From: Epiperipatus broadwayi | Lineage: Eukaryota; Onychophora; Udeonychophora; Euonychophora; Peripatidae | DNA length: 64,000 nucleotides | Assembly: GCA_028023455.1 (NCBI GenBank) | Contig: JAQFVV010012396.1 | Coordinates: forward strand, 24,199,330 to 24,263,329 | Direction of reading: 5' to 3' | Part shown: positions 47,985-59,885 of the stretch, piece after piece | Layout of the letters: each line of letters starts with the position of its first letter | How positions within the stretch are numbered: position 1 is the stretch's first letter | Position numbers and translations under genes: made by a program | The notes under the pieces: generated by a model | What the model was told of the DNA's origin: nothing | The model's database searches: none | Seen by the model: the letters and a program-made list of their open reading frames with translations, nothing else

Positions 47985-48300
47985 TCCAGGTTAATCATCA
48001 GATTTTCAATTGGATGGATGGTTGAAGAGTTGGAGTGTCAAGTAGATTGAAGCCTGTCCATTAAAGTATGAGGTTTGGCTATCTTAATATATATCTGAGC
48101 ACTTATAGCATACATGTGTAGAGATGGTAGTCTGGACCAACTGATGATTGCTGTTTTAGCATGAAATACGAATATTGGTGATTATTTATCTTTTCAACAT
48201 ATATGTGTTCAAGGGTATCAGTGTTATGAGATAGTGTGGAGAGTGGTGGGTCATGTGAAAGTCTGTGCTCATATACCCTATATATTACATATATAGACAC
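47985..48300 (+). repeat. Family-B repeat, plus strand
   Basis: Runs from 'atcagattttcaattggatg' through 'gtccattaaagtatgagg' and the ribozyme-like core to the 3' end near 48285. The simple-repeat section 5' of the core is nearly absent here, which helps to preserve the motif. Confidence 0.75.
48127..48185 (+). ncRNA. Hammerhead-ribozyme-like motif, family B (complete core)
   Basis: CTGATGA at 48141-48147; stem II 48148-48162 (tgct/agca paired, T-T mismatch at the first pair); GAA at 48163-48165. Stem III is AT (48166-48167) with AT (48172-48173) and loop ACGA. A17 at 48174 is an allowed NUH cleavage base. Stem I inner pairs are CCAA (48137-48140) with TTGG (48175-48178). Outer pairs are GTAGTC (48127-48132, approximately) with GATTAT (48180-48185), including G-T pairs. 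All invariant core positions are intact. The outer helix keeps pairing despite differing in sequence from the 56297 copy. Confidence 0.6.
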
Positions 48301-50240
48301 ATGTGTTCAGTTATGCAGGTTAATATAAAATTAGCATAGAACAAGAATGATTCTTTTCATTAGCAACTTTATCTATTGAATCAGAATTTGCAAAAAAAGA
48401 ATAAATTACAGGGATGCTCTTAACAATTTGCAAAAAACATTCAAGGAAATAAAATACATATTTTTTGCATTAAATGTATTTTATTTACTTTTCCCAAATA
48501 TTCATTCAATAAGTTGCACAAAGCCGTATTTATATTTTATAAATAAGTGATTGTTTATACATTATAGCTATTAATTTGTGCAATTTTATTTGCAGTAAAC
48601 AAAATAAAATACACTTATAATGCAAAAAATATATATTTTATTTTCTGAAATACTTTATTTTTTTAACGAATTTTCATTCAAAATAATTCAAAATAAATAA
48701 AACTTTTAACAAAAAGAATCGGTCTTGACTTGATTTATAATAATTGTAAAGCAACGCAATATATACAGTATATATAACTGCAACTAAGTTCATTTGTACT
48801 GTATATATCTAAGTATTTTTGTCATAATAAAAAACTCCACCCAACCCACCCCGCATGAAAACATTGCTCTGGATTCAGCTTTTTCTTCGGTCAGCTCTGA
48901 ATATTGGGATACTTAAATCATTTTATTATAACGACACACAACTATATATATATTTCCAAACTTGCCAACAAACCATAAACAATGTATAATTTTATTATAA
49001 TGTTGTCAAAAGTTTTTAAAACTACATTCAGGGAGATAAATAATCTGCTCATTAAACAAAATACTTGGAGTTAAATGAGTTCATAATAAATGCAAACTTT
49101 GGAGAAAATTCATTAACTTGCGTAATACTTTTAACGTTTCTTTTTTTTAAATATTCGTTACTAATTTAATTTTTATTGGCTATTGTTTCCTTTATCTTTT
49201 CAACAGCTTTTACTTTTCATTAAAAGCACTATGCATATATTAATTTAATTATAAAATAATGTGTTGCAGGTTAAACTAAAGAGTTAATTTCAGAAATAAA
49301 ATGTTTTACGACATGTTAAAAAGAAAAAGATAACTTTTAACCAATAATTTATAATCATTAAAAACTAATTAGTCACCTTTAAATGTTCACTTTTAATGAT
49401 CTTCTGTAAATTTCCTTATTTCTTTAATGATTGGTAACATCAAACGTTTTTCAAAATCATATATATATAATTATCTAAATATTAAATCACCCCACGTTAT
49501 TATTTTAAGGCTGGCTATTTTGAAATACAGACTCTAGTGTTTTTACTTCATAGAGAACGGTTCTGAATTTCTTTACAATATGGAGTGATTTAATATTTGG
49601 ATATTTATTTTAGTTTAGCATTATGCACTGAGATTATTATCGTGTATAATTATGTATATATAAACTTTCCAGCAGTTAATACATCAATTAATCTCGATGT
49701 ATTTTATAACTATGTACATAACATATTTTTCAAGACTACATTTATTGCATACTTTAACACAAAATATTTTTAAATAATGCTAAAATTGGTAATCGTACAA
49801 TTTTGAATATGTATAACTTTAAAAATATTATTATACTTTCATTTGCAAGTACCAAAGTTTCTACAATCACAAGGTTGATACCAACCATTACTATTAAGTA
49901 CTTATTAAACGAAAAATTATCCAAAGTCCAGACATAATCCTTAAATCTCAGTCAAAGATTAATAAGTCTGGTTGTTTTTTTTAAGTTATTTATAAGTACT
50001 GGAATAATTTCATCTAACTTTTAAAATATCCAAATAATACGAGCTTCTAAATTGTATATACAGTGCTTATAAAAGTCATTTTATAAATAAAGTGGTTATT
50101 TTAATTCCAAAAATATAGAGAGAAAGAGAAACACCAAAAAAAATAAAAGTTGGAAATGTGCTTTGATATAACTATACAAAGCGAACTCTAAAACATAAGT
50201 ATATATATATATGAATATTATATTCTGATCTTTACATCTA
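48301..50240. other. Apparently unique AT-rich sequence
   Basis: No repeat family is recognised. There is a compact G+C-richer piece at 48835-48900 (ccacccaacccaccccgcat, then 'ttcttcggtcagctctg') and small TA palindromes near 48765-48810 ('atatacagtatatata'). No coding exon can be supported. Confidence 0.4.
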
Positions 50241-50246
50241 TTATCC

Positions 50247-50372
50247 GTGCATGGTTTAGGACAATTGTAGAGTGTCAGGCCATGCACCTTAAAATCCTCA
50301 GATTGATTCTAGTCCTGCAACATCCATGCACAAATATATTATGAACTCCTAAGCAATAAAACCATTTGATTT
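50247..50372 (+). mobile_element. tRNA-derived SINE (family S2), diverged
   Basis: A head 'gtgcatggtttaggacaatt' + 'gtagagtgtcaggc' (tRNA-like A-box region), then 'gattgattctagtcc' (B-box-like, 50301-50315) and a tail 'gaactcctaagcaataaaac'. The copy at 58844-58972 shares head and tail. No target-site duplication is recognised. Confidence 0.55.
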
Positions 50373-50704
50373 TCTTTATTTTTAAAATCTATTTATTTGA
50401 CTTTATATAAGACTGTCTTTTAATTTCGTAAATATTTCAATATCTTGACTAATGGTAGTTCTTCATTCAAAACCCAACCTCATTTATATTTTTTTAATAC
50501 TGTACTTCCTTAGAATATTTTTGAGGCAATCTTTAAAATGGAAGCAAGATATACCTATCCCAGAAAATTTAAATGTAATGTATATAAAACAAATTATTGG
50601 AAATGATATCATGCCATCAAATTTGTATCAACTTATATATCAATTTTTAATGATTTCCCCCCAATTTTTTTATATTACGTTAAATATTTGAAATACAAGC
50701 ATTT

Positions 50705-50930
50705 TTCATATACTTGGAGTGACTTTCAAGCACCCTTCAAATATCCACAATATCTCATAACATTGATTCACATGATCACACACATGTAAAAAAGATAAAT
50801 AATCATCAATATAGATATATTTCATGCTACCAGCACTTATCAGTTGTATGTGGTCACATGTATCAGTGGTATAAGATAATGTGGATAGTTGAAGTGTGCT
50901 TGAAAGTGTGATTTCTCTTTATATTATGTT
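50705..50930. repeat. Family-B inverted pair (partial)
   Basis: 50705-50853 is minus-strand family B, including a decayed core (reversed TTATCAG, CTGATAA in sense; GAAA kept; stem II loop shortened). 50854-50930 is a plus-strand 3' part starting 'tatgtggtcacatgtatcag'. The hinge is at the ribozyme 5' edge. Confidence 0.65.
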
Positions 50931-51430
50931 AGTAAAAAAATTTTATCATTTGCCTACAATATATTTGTCAAGAGCTGCTCTGGTTTTATTCTAGCACTAT
51001 CTATTGTAAGCATGAGTAATTAATGACTATCATATGATATAATTTAATTTTCATGCTTTTGTTAAAAGAAGTAGCAACATATTAGGGCCAACATCACACT
51101 TTCAGTCATGATTTTACATAATATACTAACAAGATACTTAAAATTGATTAACCTTCTCAAGTATGCACCTAAGCTAAAAAAGATTATCAAGATTTTTTTC
51201 CCATCACTGAATAATAAATGATGTGTGTTTTCTAACCAGTAACAACTATATTCTCTACTATTATAGATAGCAATACAAACATTATTTATAATTAAATGGT
51301 TTGTTCAGGAATCATATGATTTTACAACAGAAATGATAAGTTGACTTTGGTAAAGAAATCTTTGTTATGACTTGTGTTTTACCATAGATGACATTTTAAA
51401 CATTGAAATATTTCTTAAATAATTTTTTGA
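50931..51430. other. AT-rich sequence without recognised genes
   Basis: Nothing recognisable. Confidence 0.5.
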
Positions 51431-51443
51431 ATTGATAACAATG

Positions 51444-51485
<42 letters not shown>

Positions 51486-51500
51486 CATTGTTATCAATTA
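51431..51500. repeat. Perfect palindrome with (TA)n centre
   Basis: 'attgataacaatgatataat' + TA run + 'attatatcattgttatcaat'. The arms are exact inverse copies, so this can extrude as a hairpin. Likely derived by microsatellite-mediated inversion. Confidence 0.85.
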
Positions 51501-51839
51501 TATATACAATATATATATATAAACCAGAAAGATTACATTCTTTATTTTGTTTAAAGCAAGACAATTAAAATTTCCATCACATCTTAAAGCCTACTTTACT
51601 AAACCATCTGTAAATTGTTAAAAAAATTCCACTAATATAAAAATTCCAAACAGTTGTATTGCTCATCTGTTTTAAATATTGTTTGTTTCCAAGATGGCAA
51701 GATTCTCTACCAACAAAAATTAACACTTCATTGAATATAAGCATGTAGAAATTTTATAATAAGAATAAACTTTTGTACCAAAACAAATACCTTCAAATAT
51801 TGGTATGAAATTTATAATTAAATCAAATAAATACCTAGC

Positions 51840-52445
51840 AGTATATAAAATATGTTTTGCTTATTTTATTTATATTTTCTTAGTGACAAAAACATTTAAA
51901 ATTCTTTTTGATTTGTTAAGACCACACTTAATCTTTGGTAACTTAATTTACATTAGGATATAATGTATAATACAATCTTTAAAAGTACTTTAAAAGTCTT
52001 TGTTATTAATGAGATTTCACAATAATAAATCATAACTTTCTTTTTCGATCTCTACTATTCACTATCTTTTTCTGTTATTACTTAAAATAGGGACAATTGA
52101 AAGATTTTAAAGATTATGTTACAAAACTTAAATTCCAAAATCAATTCAATCAAAGACGTATATAAATCATGTTTTTTTTTTTTTTTACATTTTCCTAATG
52201 ACAAAGATATATTTATAATTCTTCTTGATTTCTGAGACCACACTTAATCCCTGGTAAACAATAATCTATGTTATGATGTAATTTACAATCCTTAGAGTTA
52301 ACAATCATGGATAATATTGAGATTTCACAATAATAAACCATAACTCTCTTTCTCAATTTCTACCACTTACTCTCTCTCTCTCTCTCTTATTACTTAAAAT
52401 AGGAACAATTGAAGGATTCTAAATATTACGTTACAAACTTCATGA
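51840..52445 (+). repeat. Tandem duplication, period ~317 bp
   Basis: 51840-52157 and 52158-52445 are colinear. Shared blocks are 'accacacttaatc', 'gagatttcacaataataaa', 'cttattacttaaaatagg' style and 'acaattgaa.gatt'. The second copy has a (TC)n expansion near 52371-52388 and a T-run near 52171-52186. No coding is visible. Confidence 0.8.
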
Positions 52446-52525
52446 GTTCATACTTTTAAAAAAAAAACATCTGTTTTGAATTACCATATTGATATGAGAT
52501 TACCAATAACTGATAAAATCTGTAT

Positions 52526-52665
52526 AAATTTTATCATTAAAAACGTTGGTGGCTGAATGGTCAGCACAGCTGCCTTACAAAGAGTTGTCCTGGGTTCGTG
52601 AATTTCCTTCCCGGCCAATGCTTTGACACATGAAAAAAAAACAATATCTAAATTTTGTATCATTA
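52526..52665 (+). mobile_element. tRNA-derived SINE (family S1)
   Basis: The body starts 'gttggtggctgaatggtcag' (A-box-like), has 'cctgggttcgtgaatttcc' (B-box-like) and ends 'tttgacacatg' plus an A-run. It is flanked by 'aaattttatcatta' (52526-52539) and 'aaattttgtatcatta' (52650-52665), a slightly diverged target-site duplication. Same family as 43508-43630, opposite strand. Confidence 0.8.
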
Positions 52666-53181
52666 TTGAAAATATAATCAGATAATATTGCAACTACTTA
52701 AAATGATTAGCATAATCATATACTGTATTATTTGCAATATAATAGATTCATAATATTGTCTGTAAATCTGTTATTTTTAATATACCAAAGTATATTTAAA
52801 GTTATCATTATCAGCAAGTAACTGGACTTTATTCAATAAACATGGAGTTTTATATTTATAAATATCAACTTTTATTTTATTCATTAGTAAAACAAAAAAT
52901 GGCAGCTTTACTTTTCAGATACAAATCAGCATTATTCAATTTGTTTGCAATTTGTTTTAAATAAATTTTATGCTTAAGTAATGTTATTAATTAAATTGCC
53001 CAAATTGGCAATTTATTGTTTAACAAATTGGCAATTTTATTGTTCCTATTTTACTATGACTAGAAATTGATTATAAAGAATGCAAAATTAATTTTTAGGA
53101 TAATATTATTATTAATGCAGCAACAATTTAATTAAACCTTGAATCATATTAATAGAAAAAGTATAACAGTGAAGTGAAACA

Positions 53182-53184
<3 letters not shown>
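52666..53184. other. AT-rich sequence without recognised genes
   Basis: One short direct repeat, 'caaattggcaattt' near 52998 and 53022. Nothing else is supported. Confidence 0.45.
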
Positions 53185-53231
<47 letters not shown>

Positions 53232-53268
53232 ATATATGTTATAATATATATATATATATATATATTAT
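53185..53268. repeat. (TA)n microsatellites with interruptions
   Basis: Two to three TA runs separated by 'tta' and 'tgttat' phase shifts. The open frame across them is microsatellite translation. Confidence 0.9.
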
Positions 53269-55925
53269 AACAAGATGGGGTGATAATGTGGTTATAATTG
53301 GGATGATGGCAAGATCATCATCACACCCAAGTTCAAAAAAAATCAATTTTTCAAAAAGTATAATATTTAAGTATAAGAAATATTTAAGTAATATATTAAA
53401 AATATGTTAGAGTAATGTCTAGCATCCAAAAAATATAAGAAATGTTATATATTACAAGGAGAGCATGAGATCAAAAGATCTCTGAGAGATCAGCCAAGCT
53501 AAACATCAGTTACAACTCAGAACAACTATAAAGTATAATTAACTAAATTCACCTGCATTATTAATAAGTATAAGTAATACTCAAAATAAACCATTCATCA
53601 TCATGAATATTCAGTAATACATCAAGTAAAATCAACAGTCCATCTTGTGGCTGAATTTAAACAATACAAAAATGTAAATAAACAATCAATCTGATGACTG
53701 GATTGGACATGGGTCATCTGTAGACCTCGCTAACTATTGAGCCTTTGCTAGCTTGGGGGCAATTATTCAAACATTAATTTAGATGCACTAACTTAAGTGT
53801 TAATCTATCAGAATACATAATATTCAAAAACAATAATGCTGGGACATTAAAATATGCTGATCATCATCAATCTCTGGCCACTTAGTTACCATTAATGTAC
53901 TGCACAACTATAAACTTAATTTCTAAGACTAAACTAAAATAAAATATAGGGCATGTACTTTGAAGAATGTCCTCTTTGTGCCAGGCCAGGAATAATTATT
54001 ATCCTCCTCATCATCATCTGGATCCCCATACACTAAATATAAACCCCTATCCCATATATTCAGCTGTATACAAGAATCTAGCTCAGAGAACACAAGTTCA
54101 AGTACTGTTATGGTGACTGAAAGATGATGCAATACATTTTTAACAACTGAATTCCAGTTTATTAACAATAAAAATGATATTAAGATCTAGAATAAGGCTA
54201 TGTATAGCAATTAAGCTTCTAATTTTGATTAACATATTACAAAAATTTATTACATTATGATTTAGATATCTGATTTACAAAATTCAAATTATTACATTGA
54301 TTTATGTATAGGTTCCAATAGGTTTATTTAAAGCCACTTAGCACACAGACATGTGGCTTAATCTAAAATGAACATGTTTGAATTTATTAAAATAAAAAAT
54401 ATTAAAAATATATTTTATAATTAATTTCATTTGAAAACTATACATAAAATACACTCATACTTGTGCATCTATAGGTGATATGAATTAATATTATTAATTA
54501 GTCTCTTTTTTTCAGTTAATAAAAATATTTTCTTTTACCTTTTTTTTTTTAAAAAAATAGTCAATTTTTGACAGGTAACTCAAAAGTTTTTTTTTTTTTT
54601 ATGACGTTACTCTCAATTAATTAATTATATCTTTAAATTAATCTAAAAAGACTTTTGAAGTTTCCTCTTTTTCTTTTTTCATAATAAATTGTCCATGAAT
54701 CAATCATTACGTTTAGATTTTAATTCAATTGAAGCAAAATTATTTACTTTTTATCCTTTAAAATATATAGATTTTTAAATGTCATTTTTACCAATGAAAT
54801 TTATTTAAAAATTTTTTCTCATTATATACAATGCTACTCACCATTGTAAATAAATTTATCTGTATTTCTGTTTGCAAGTTAGCCTTGGTGATACAGGTAT
54901 AATCCAGGATTATCATAATAAGAAAGGTGTAATTCAGGTATGGTTGGTGGCAGATTGGTCCAGGAAAGTTATCTGTTTTCTTAGAACACAATTGTAGCTA
55001 TGAATTACAAAAAAAATCTTGACTCTTTCCCTCCATGTGAATTCAAACTCCACCAGTGAACTGTAAAGCAGCTGCTTTCTTGCATTCATATCTCATGATA
55101 GTTTTCTGTATAATTCTGCCAGTCATCTCTGCAGCTAGCTTTACTGTGGCCACTCATGACTACAGTTACCAACAAACTGCAGCTATCTATTTTGGTCAGC
55201 TAATTGATGCCACTTGCTCAAAAATTTTACTACATAAACTCTGCAGATAGTTATTAGCCATCTACTTCACAATATTAAGATAAGAACTGTCTTCATAAAA
55301 ATAATATCCAAACTTTGTAGCTGGCCTATTTGGCTACTGCTTCTCAAAATATTAAAACCAGACTCTTTTGGCTAGCTCTTACAAAAACTACAAGCCAAAA
55401 TATTGAATTGATATTTTTTTGTCAGACCTTTTATAGAATCATCTGCAGTGGTAAAGCACATAGCAGACTGTTTTCAATCTGTGTAATCCTTTTTCTTATT
55501 TCACTTGATTGGAAACAATTTTAATCCCTCCAAAATCACTTTTAATTAGAACACTACATTTGAAAACCATATCAGTGATTTTTAAAAATAGATAATAGAA
55601 ATGCATACAAGCATTAATTAAAATATAGATATTTTATACAAGTTTTAATCAAAAGATTTCAAAAAATTAACCCTGCTTATTTTTAAATTTCAAAATCGGA
55701 ATATTATTTATTTAGACCTTTTTTTAAAAAAAATATTTATTTCATAATAAAATTCTGTTTTAATTCAGAGTTATTTAACCCTTTATTTATTATTTTTCTA
55801 AGTGAAATGTAGAAAATATCTACAAAAATTTATGTATGTGTTTATTTCTACTTTCCTTTTCAACTCTCTCTATATATATTTGTTCACACACCATGTTGCT
55901 GTTCAACATATAACAGACGTGCTAT
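53269..55925. other. Mixed AT-rich sequence; possible old repeats
   Basis: 53690-53765 ('gacatgggtcatctgtagac') and 54880-55530 are less AT-rich and may be old repeats. The plus-strand frames at 55056-55250 and 55330-55524 have balanced amino-acid use but no domain I recognise. A near-repeat, 'tttggctactgcttctcaaa' versus 'ttttggctagctcttacaaa', suggests repeat origin. Otherwise poly-A and poly-T. Confidence 0.35.
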
Positions 55926-56255
55926 ATATAATATAAGGAACATCTACTCAGACTCTCAAACTCCTTACATCTATCCACTCCATTTTATACAACTGAAACA
56001 CATGACCACATACATGTGAAAAAGATAAATGATTTTCAATATAGGTACTTCATGCTGAACTAGCACTCATCAATTGGACTTGATCATCATCTACCATTCA
56101 TATATACAATCACTGCTCAGTTTACATTAAAATAGCAAATCTTTAAACTTTAATGTACAAACTTCAATCTTCTCTATTTTCCAAGTCTTCAGCCATCCAT
56201 ATCAAATTGGCAGTGATTGTATATATATATATATATATATACATACATATCACTA

Positions 56256-56290
<35 letters not shown>

Positions 56291-56960
56291 GAGATTATGA
56301 TCTGGACCAACTGATGAGTACTGGTTCAACATGAAATACATATATTGGAGATCATTTATCTTGTTCACATGTATGTGGTCAGGTGTACCAGTTGTGTAAG
56401 ATGGAAGTGGATAGATGGGGAGAGTTTGAAAGTCTGAATTCAGGTTTCTTATAATTATATTAAGTTTAGACAATATACATGTATTTAAATATTACATTTT
56501 TAACCTCTCTCTTCTATATAATTAAATGGAAATATTAATGCCCTATGTGAGAGGGATCAGATTGACTTGGGTCAACATGCATATGACTATAATATTGACA
56601 TCAACACAGCTTTTGAGGATTTCATTCTTGGATTTTCAATATGGATTGCTGAAAAGTTGGAGATTGGAGAAGATTAAAGTTGTCCATTAAGGTTAAAGAT
56701 TTGCTATCTTAATATAAACTGAGCAGTAAATTGTATATATGTGTGGGAGGTGGGGAACTGGACCTATTGATGAGTGCTGGTTTAGTATAAAATACATATA
56801 TTGGAGATCATTTATCTCTTTCTATATGATCATTTGTATCAGTTGTATAAGATGGATTGGATAGATGTAGGGAGTTTAAAAGTCTGAGTTTAAGTCCCTT
56901 ATAATTACATTAAATTTAGACAATATTCATGTATTTAAATATTATATATTGTAACAAGCA
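55926..56960. repeat. Family-B: minus unit, then 1.5 plus-strand units
   Basis: 55930-56220 is minus strand (core at 56060-56080, C3 mutated). TA runs at 56219-56240 and 56259-56288 form the hinge. A plus-strand ribozyme core and 3' end follow (56289-56475), then a full plus-strand unit (56476-56960) with a second, decayed core near 56775 (TTGATGA ... AAAA). The plus-strand part is a tandem dimer in structure: core-to-core distance ~470 bp. Confidence 0.8.
56297..56355 (+). ncRNA. Hammerhead-ribozyme-like motif, family B (complete core)
   Basis: CTGATGA at 56311-56317; stem II at 56318-56332 with G-T and T-A pairs but two inner mismatches; GAA at 56333-56335. Stem III is AT (56336-56337) with AT (56342-56343), loop ACAT; A17 at 56344. 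Inner stem I is CCAA (56307-56310) with TTGG (56345-56348). The outer helix is a perfect ATGATC (56297-56302) with GATCAT (56350-56355). All invariant core bases are present; weak stem II is the main defect. Confidence 0.6.
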
Positions 56961-56961
56961 C

Positions 56962-56965
<4 letters not shown>

Positions 56966-57022
<57 letters not shown>
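56966..57022. repeat. (TA)n microsatellite
   Basis: About 28 TA units directly after the family-B dimer. Confidence 0.9.
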
Positions 57023-57026
<4 letters not shown>

Positions 57027-57133
57027 GGATTTCCATTCTTACTATTTAAAGGTGTGAAGGTTGCCTTGACAGCAGTTAGAGATATTGGTTGCTATATTTA
57101 CTGTGAATGTTTAGGTGGTTACTGGTTGGAAAC

Positions 57134-57137
<4 letters not shown>
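57023..57137. other. Unidentified segment between two TA microsatellites
   Basis: A ~115-bp stretch of normal composition ('aggttgccttgacagcagtt', 'ggtggttactggttggaaac') flanked by two pure TA runs. Possibly a repeat whose two edges expanded. Confidence 0.35.

Positions 57138-57202
<65 letters not shown>
57138..57202. repeat. (TA)n microsatellite
   Basis: About 32 TA units. The IYIYIY frame at 57054-57272 is an artefact. Confidence 0.9.
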
Positions 57203-57206
<4 letters not shown>

Positions 57207-57980
57207 AGTAAACACCCTTCCTCAGGCTATGACTTAAAAGCATATGTATTTATATATCAACATGTTAGGTAGCTAGTTTATTTCATAAAGCATTTATTGT
57301 GATCATTACACATATGACATAACAAGTTAAAGGTGATTGAAACATGGATCTCTATACCTTTATTAAATCTAATTCAGTCATCTCATTTTTGGGAATAGTA
57401 CATTCATATTTATATACAACAAAGATTATTTAATGAAGACCACTTTTTATTTTTTTGTAAATACTAGTTTGATCACTGTAAAAGAATGCCATCGTCATTT
57501 CTTAGATGGTTAGTTTTCATCATTTCTTATTATGATTCCAACAGCAGCCATTACTCATATTCCATGATTATCTATTACAAATTCTTGGAGTGTAACTCTT
57601 TGATAATGATGTATCACATCAAATGCATATGTAATATATATAATCTAAGATAGAATCATTTTTAGAAGAGATAATTTAATTTAATTTTATTCATATAATG
57701 AATATAATACAAGCCATGTTAAAAATCTCTATCAATAATAATGTTTGAAAAATCTCAAAGCATATATCACTCTGTCAACAAATTACAAAAACAAAAATAA
57801 CTTAATATGCTATGAATTTTTTTTATTATCTGTCCATAAAGGATTTATGTATATTACACCAAAATTTTAAAACTGAAATCAAAATTTAGGATTAATAAAA
57901 TTATTTTTTCATATAAATGCATACATATTAGTTAAATTTCTATGCATGTATATTGAATTGATCAATAAATTACAAATAAA
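57203..57980. other. AT-rich sequence without recognised genes
   Basis: Nothing recognisable. Confidence 0.45.
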
Positions 57981-57984
57981 CCAT

Positions 57985-58040
57985 TGGTGAGATATAAGCT
58001 ACAATTTGTTTCAAAAGTAAACTTCATCAGGAAATAATTT
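57985..58040 (-). ncRNA. Possible hammerhead-like relic, third type
   Basis: In minus sense: CTGATGA (58030-58024), an 11-base AGTTTACTTTT segment, GAAAC (58012-58008), then AAATTGTAGC. GAAAC...GTA allows a 2-bp stem III (A-U, C-G). Stem II (AAGT/ACTT, overlapping A9) and stem I pair poorly. The layout resembles hammerhead boxes in Penelope-like elements, but one copy with weak stems is not enough for a firm call. Confidence 0.25.
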
Positions 58041-58235
58041 GTGATAATATTTAAAAATAAATAAAATATTAAATTGTAAATCCAAAAATAATCATGACTT
58101 TTAAAAAAACTACAAAAAAAAAAAAAAATGTAATCAAATTTACAATACTTAAAAAAATGAATGTTTTTTTTTTTTTTAGAAAAATTATAAAAAGTTTATG
58201 TTCTCGCAGTTTATACTTCTAATTTATTTTCTTCA

Positions 58236-58830
58236 TAACAATATGGCATAGTTCATAAATATTGTATGACAAAACTCTTCATACAGTCTTGCCACTCTGT
58301 GCCAACCAGAGTAAACAATGGATGCCAGAAAGCTTGTGCATAAAATCCCTATCTTGTGCCTATTCATTCAGTATTTCCAGACTAGTTTCTGTCTTGTGGT
58401 CTTCATCAGTGAGGAACCTTGGATCTCAGAGCACTGCACCTAACTCTTAGGATCTAATGCAACCCTCCAGCAGCCACCTTTTATCTCTACTTAACTACAA
58501 AACTGTGAGTCTTAAACTGAAACAATATTTTCAATCCAAGCTCATTAGCTTATATAGTCATATAGGTCTGAATTCAGTTCAGTACCTATACATTTTGGTG
58601 TTTTTGGTTCTGTAATAACCATAGCCATCACTATCCTATTAGGCAGAATATCCTATTAGTCTGGAGATATTGGAGGAGTAGGCACTAGATGGGGATTTTA
58701 CACTCAAGCCTTCTGGCATCCATTGATTACTCTGGCTTGCACTTAGTGGCAATATATATAGAAAGTTTTGCCTATTTTAATAACAGTTATATGCAAGCAT
58801 AAGAAATGGTGATCATGCAAAGTTAAACCA
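58236..58830. repeat. Family-A inverted pair (minus ~1 unit, plus partial unit)
   Basis: 58236-58650 is a near-complete minus-strand unit. It includes 'ccctccagcagccacctttt' (unit start) and continues into the end of the next unit ('ccatagccatcactatccta'), so it spans a unit junction as expected for a tandem. 58651-58830 is plus strand from 'tctggagatattgg' to 'gtgatcatg'. Confidence 0.75.
58365..58425 (-). ncRNA. Hammerhead-ribozyme-like motif, family A
   Basis: Minus sense: CTGATGA (58409-58403), a poorly paired stem II, GAAAC (58389-58385), then TAGTC, giving the 2-bp stem III and C17. Inner stem I begins TCA/TGG and then loses two pairs (CC against AA). 'gatccaagg' upstream is conserved. 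The core is intact and the helices are weakened. Confidence 0.45.
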
Positions 58831-58843
58831 TGATGAGAATTCT

Positions 58844-58972
58844 GTGCATGGCTCGGAGCAGTTGGTAGATCATCTTGCTTGGGTTTGGGTGATTCCATAA
58901 TCAATTTTGGTGCTTGCAGTTCTGGTGCTGAAACTTCTTATGGACTCTAAGGCAATAAAGCTATGTGCATTG
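58844..58972 (+). mobile_element. tRNA-derived SINE (family S2)
   Basis: Head 'gtgcatggctcggagcagtt' + 'ggtagatcatc' is very tRNA-like (A-box region). 'gggtttgggtgattcc' (58881-58896) is in B-box position. The tail 'ggactctaaggcaataaagc' matches the copy at 50247-50372. It directly abuts the end of a family-A copy. Confidence 0.65.
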
Positions 58973-59885
58973 TATCCTATCCAAAACAACAATGGACATA
59001 AACAAAATTTAAATTTCAGCTATTTTTGCATCTCTGAATACCATATATGATCATATTTAATAATAATGATTATGTTAACACTTTAACTGATTATTCTATT
59101 TTAAGAAAACTAAAAATAGAATAAAAAAAGTTTTTTTAATTAATTTAATTTTTTTTTTGAGTGAATGGTAGTGAACATTTGCACACACTGCAAATATATA
59201 TGTAAAAGTGATTTCTCAGTTTGTTATTAATAACTCAATTGTTATTTTTAAAATTTTGTTTATAATATAGTTTTAATTTATACATGAATTCTATACACAT
59301 CAAAGGAATTTTAAATATATAAATATGTGTGTATTAAAAATGCATTGTACACTAATACAGTAACAACATGTATTGTGTTGCAATCAAAGTTATCAGCAAA
59401 ATTTGAGCTATTAACTATAATTTCAATATATATCACAGGGATTTGCAACGAAATATGTTGCAGGTTTACATGAATGTGAGAAAAATATCAATTTAAAAAG
59501 GTAATATACTTGCCAACAATTTTAATATTATCTACTGTGATGAAGTAATTAGCTATCCAATTGTTAACTGATTTTATCTAGAAAAATGGTGGTCAATTAT
59601 TCTCTTTTTCTCCTGATTTCTATTTACAACTTTCAGATCTATAAGCCTAACATTATGATTTACTTAAAAAATCTAAATAATTGAAAACTTGAATTGGTAA
59701 TATTTTTCAGCTTGATGGTCTGAACTCTATAATGAATAATGACTGCAACAATATCCCAACATATATTATATAATCTGCTTCCATAATAAATATTATTTGA
59801 TAAACATTTGTATGTAATTTAATGTTCTACATATGTTAATTGAATGTTTCTTTATGTCTAATTATAAACAAACATATTAATATAT
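58973..59885. other. AT-rich sequence without recognised genes
   Basis: Nothing recognisable beyond poly-A and poly-T. Confidence 0.5.

Noticed and set aside
53174-53410. Plus-strand frame over TA repeats, and similar ones at 36531-36716, 45311-45523, 56189-56473 and 57054-57272
   Set aside because: Microsatellite or family-B repeat translation, no conserved protein.
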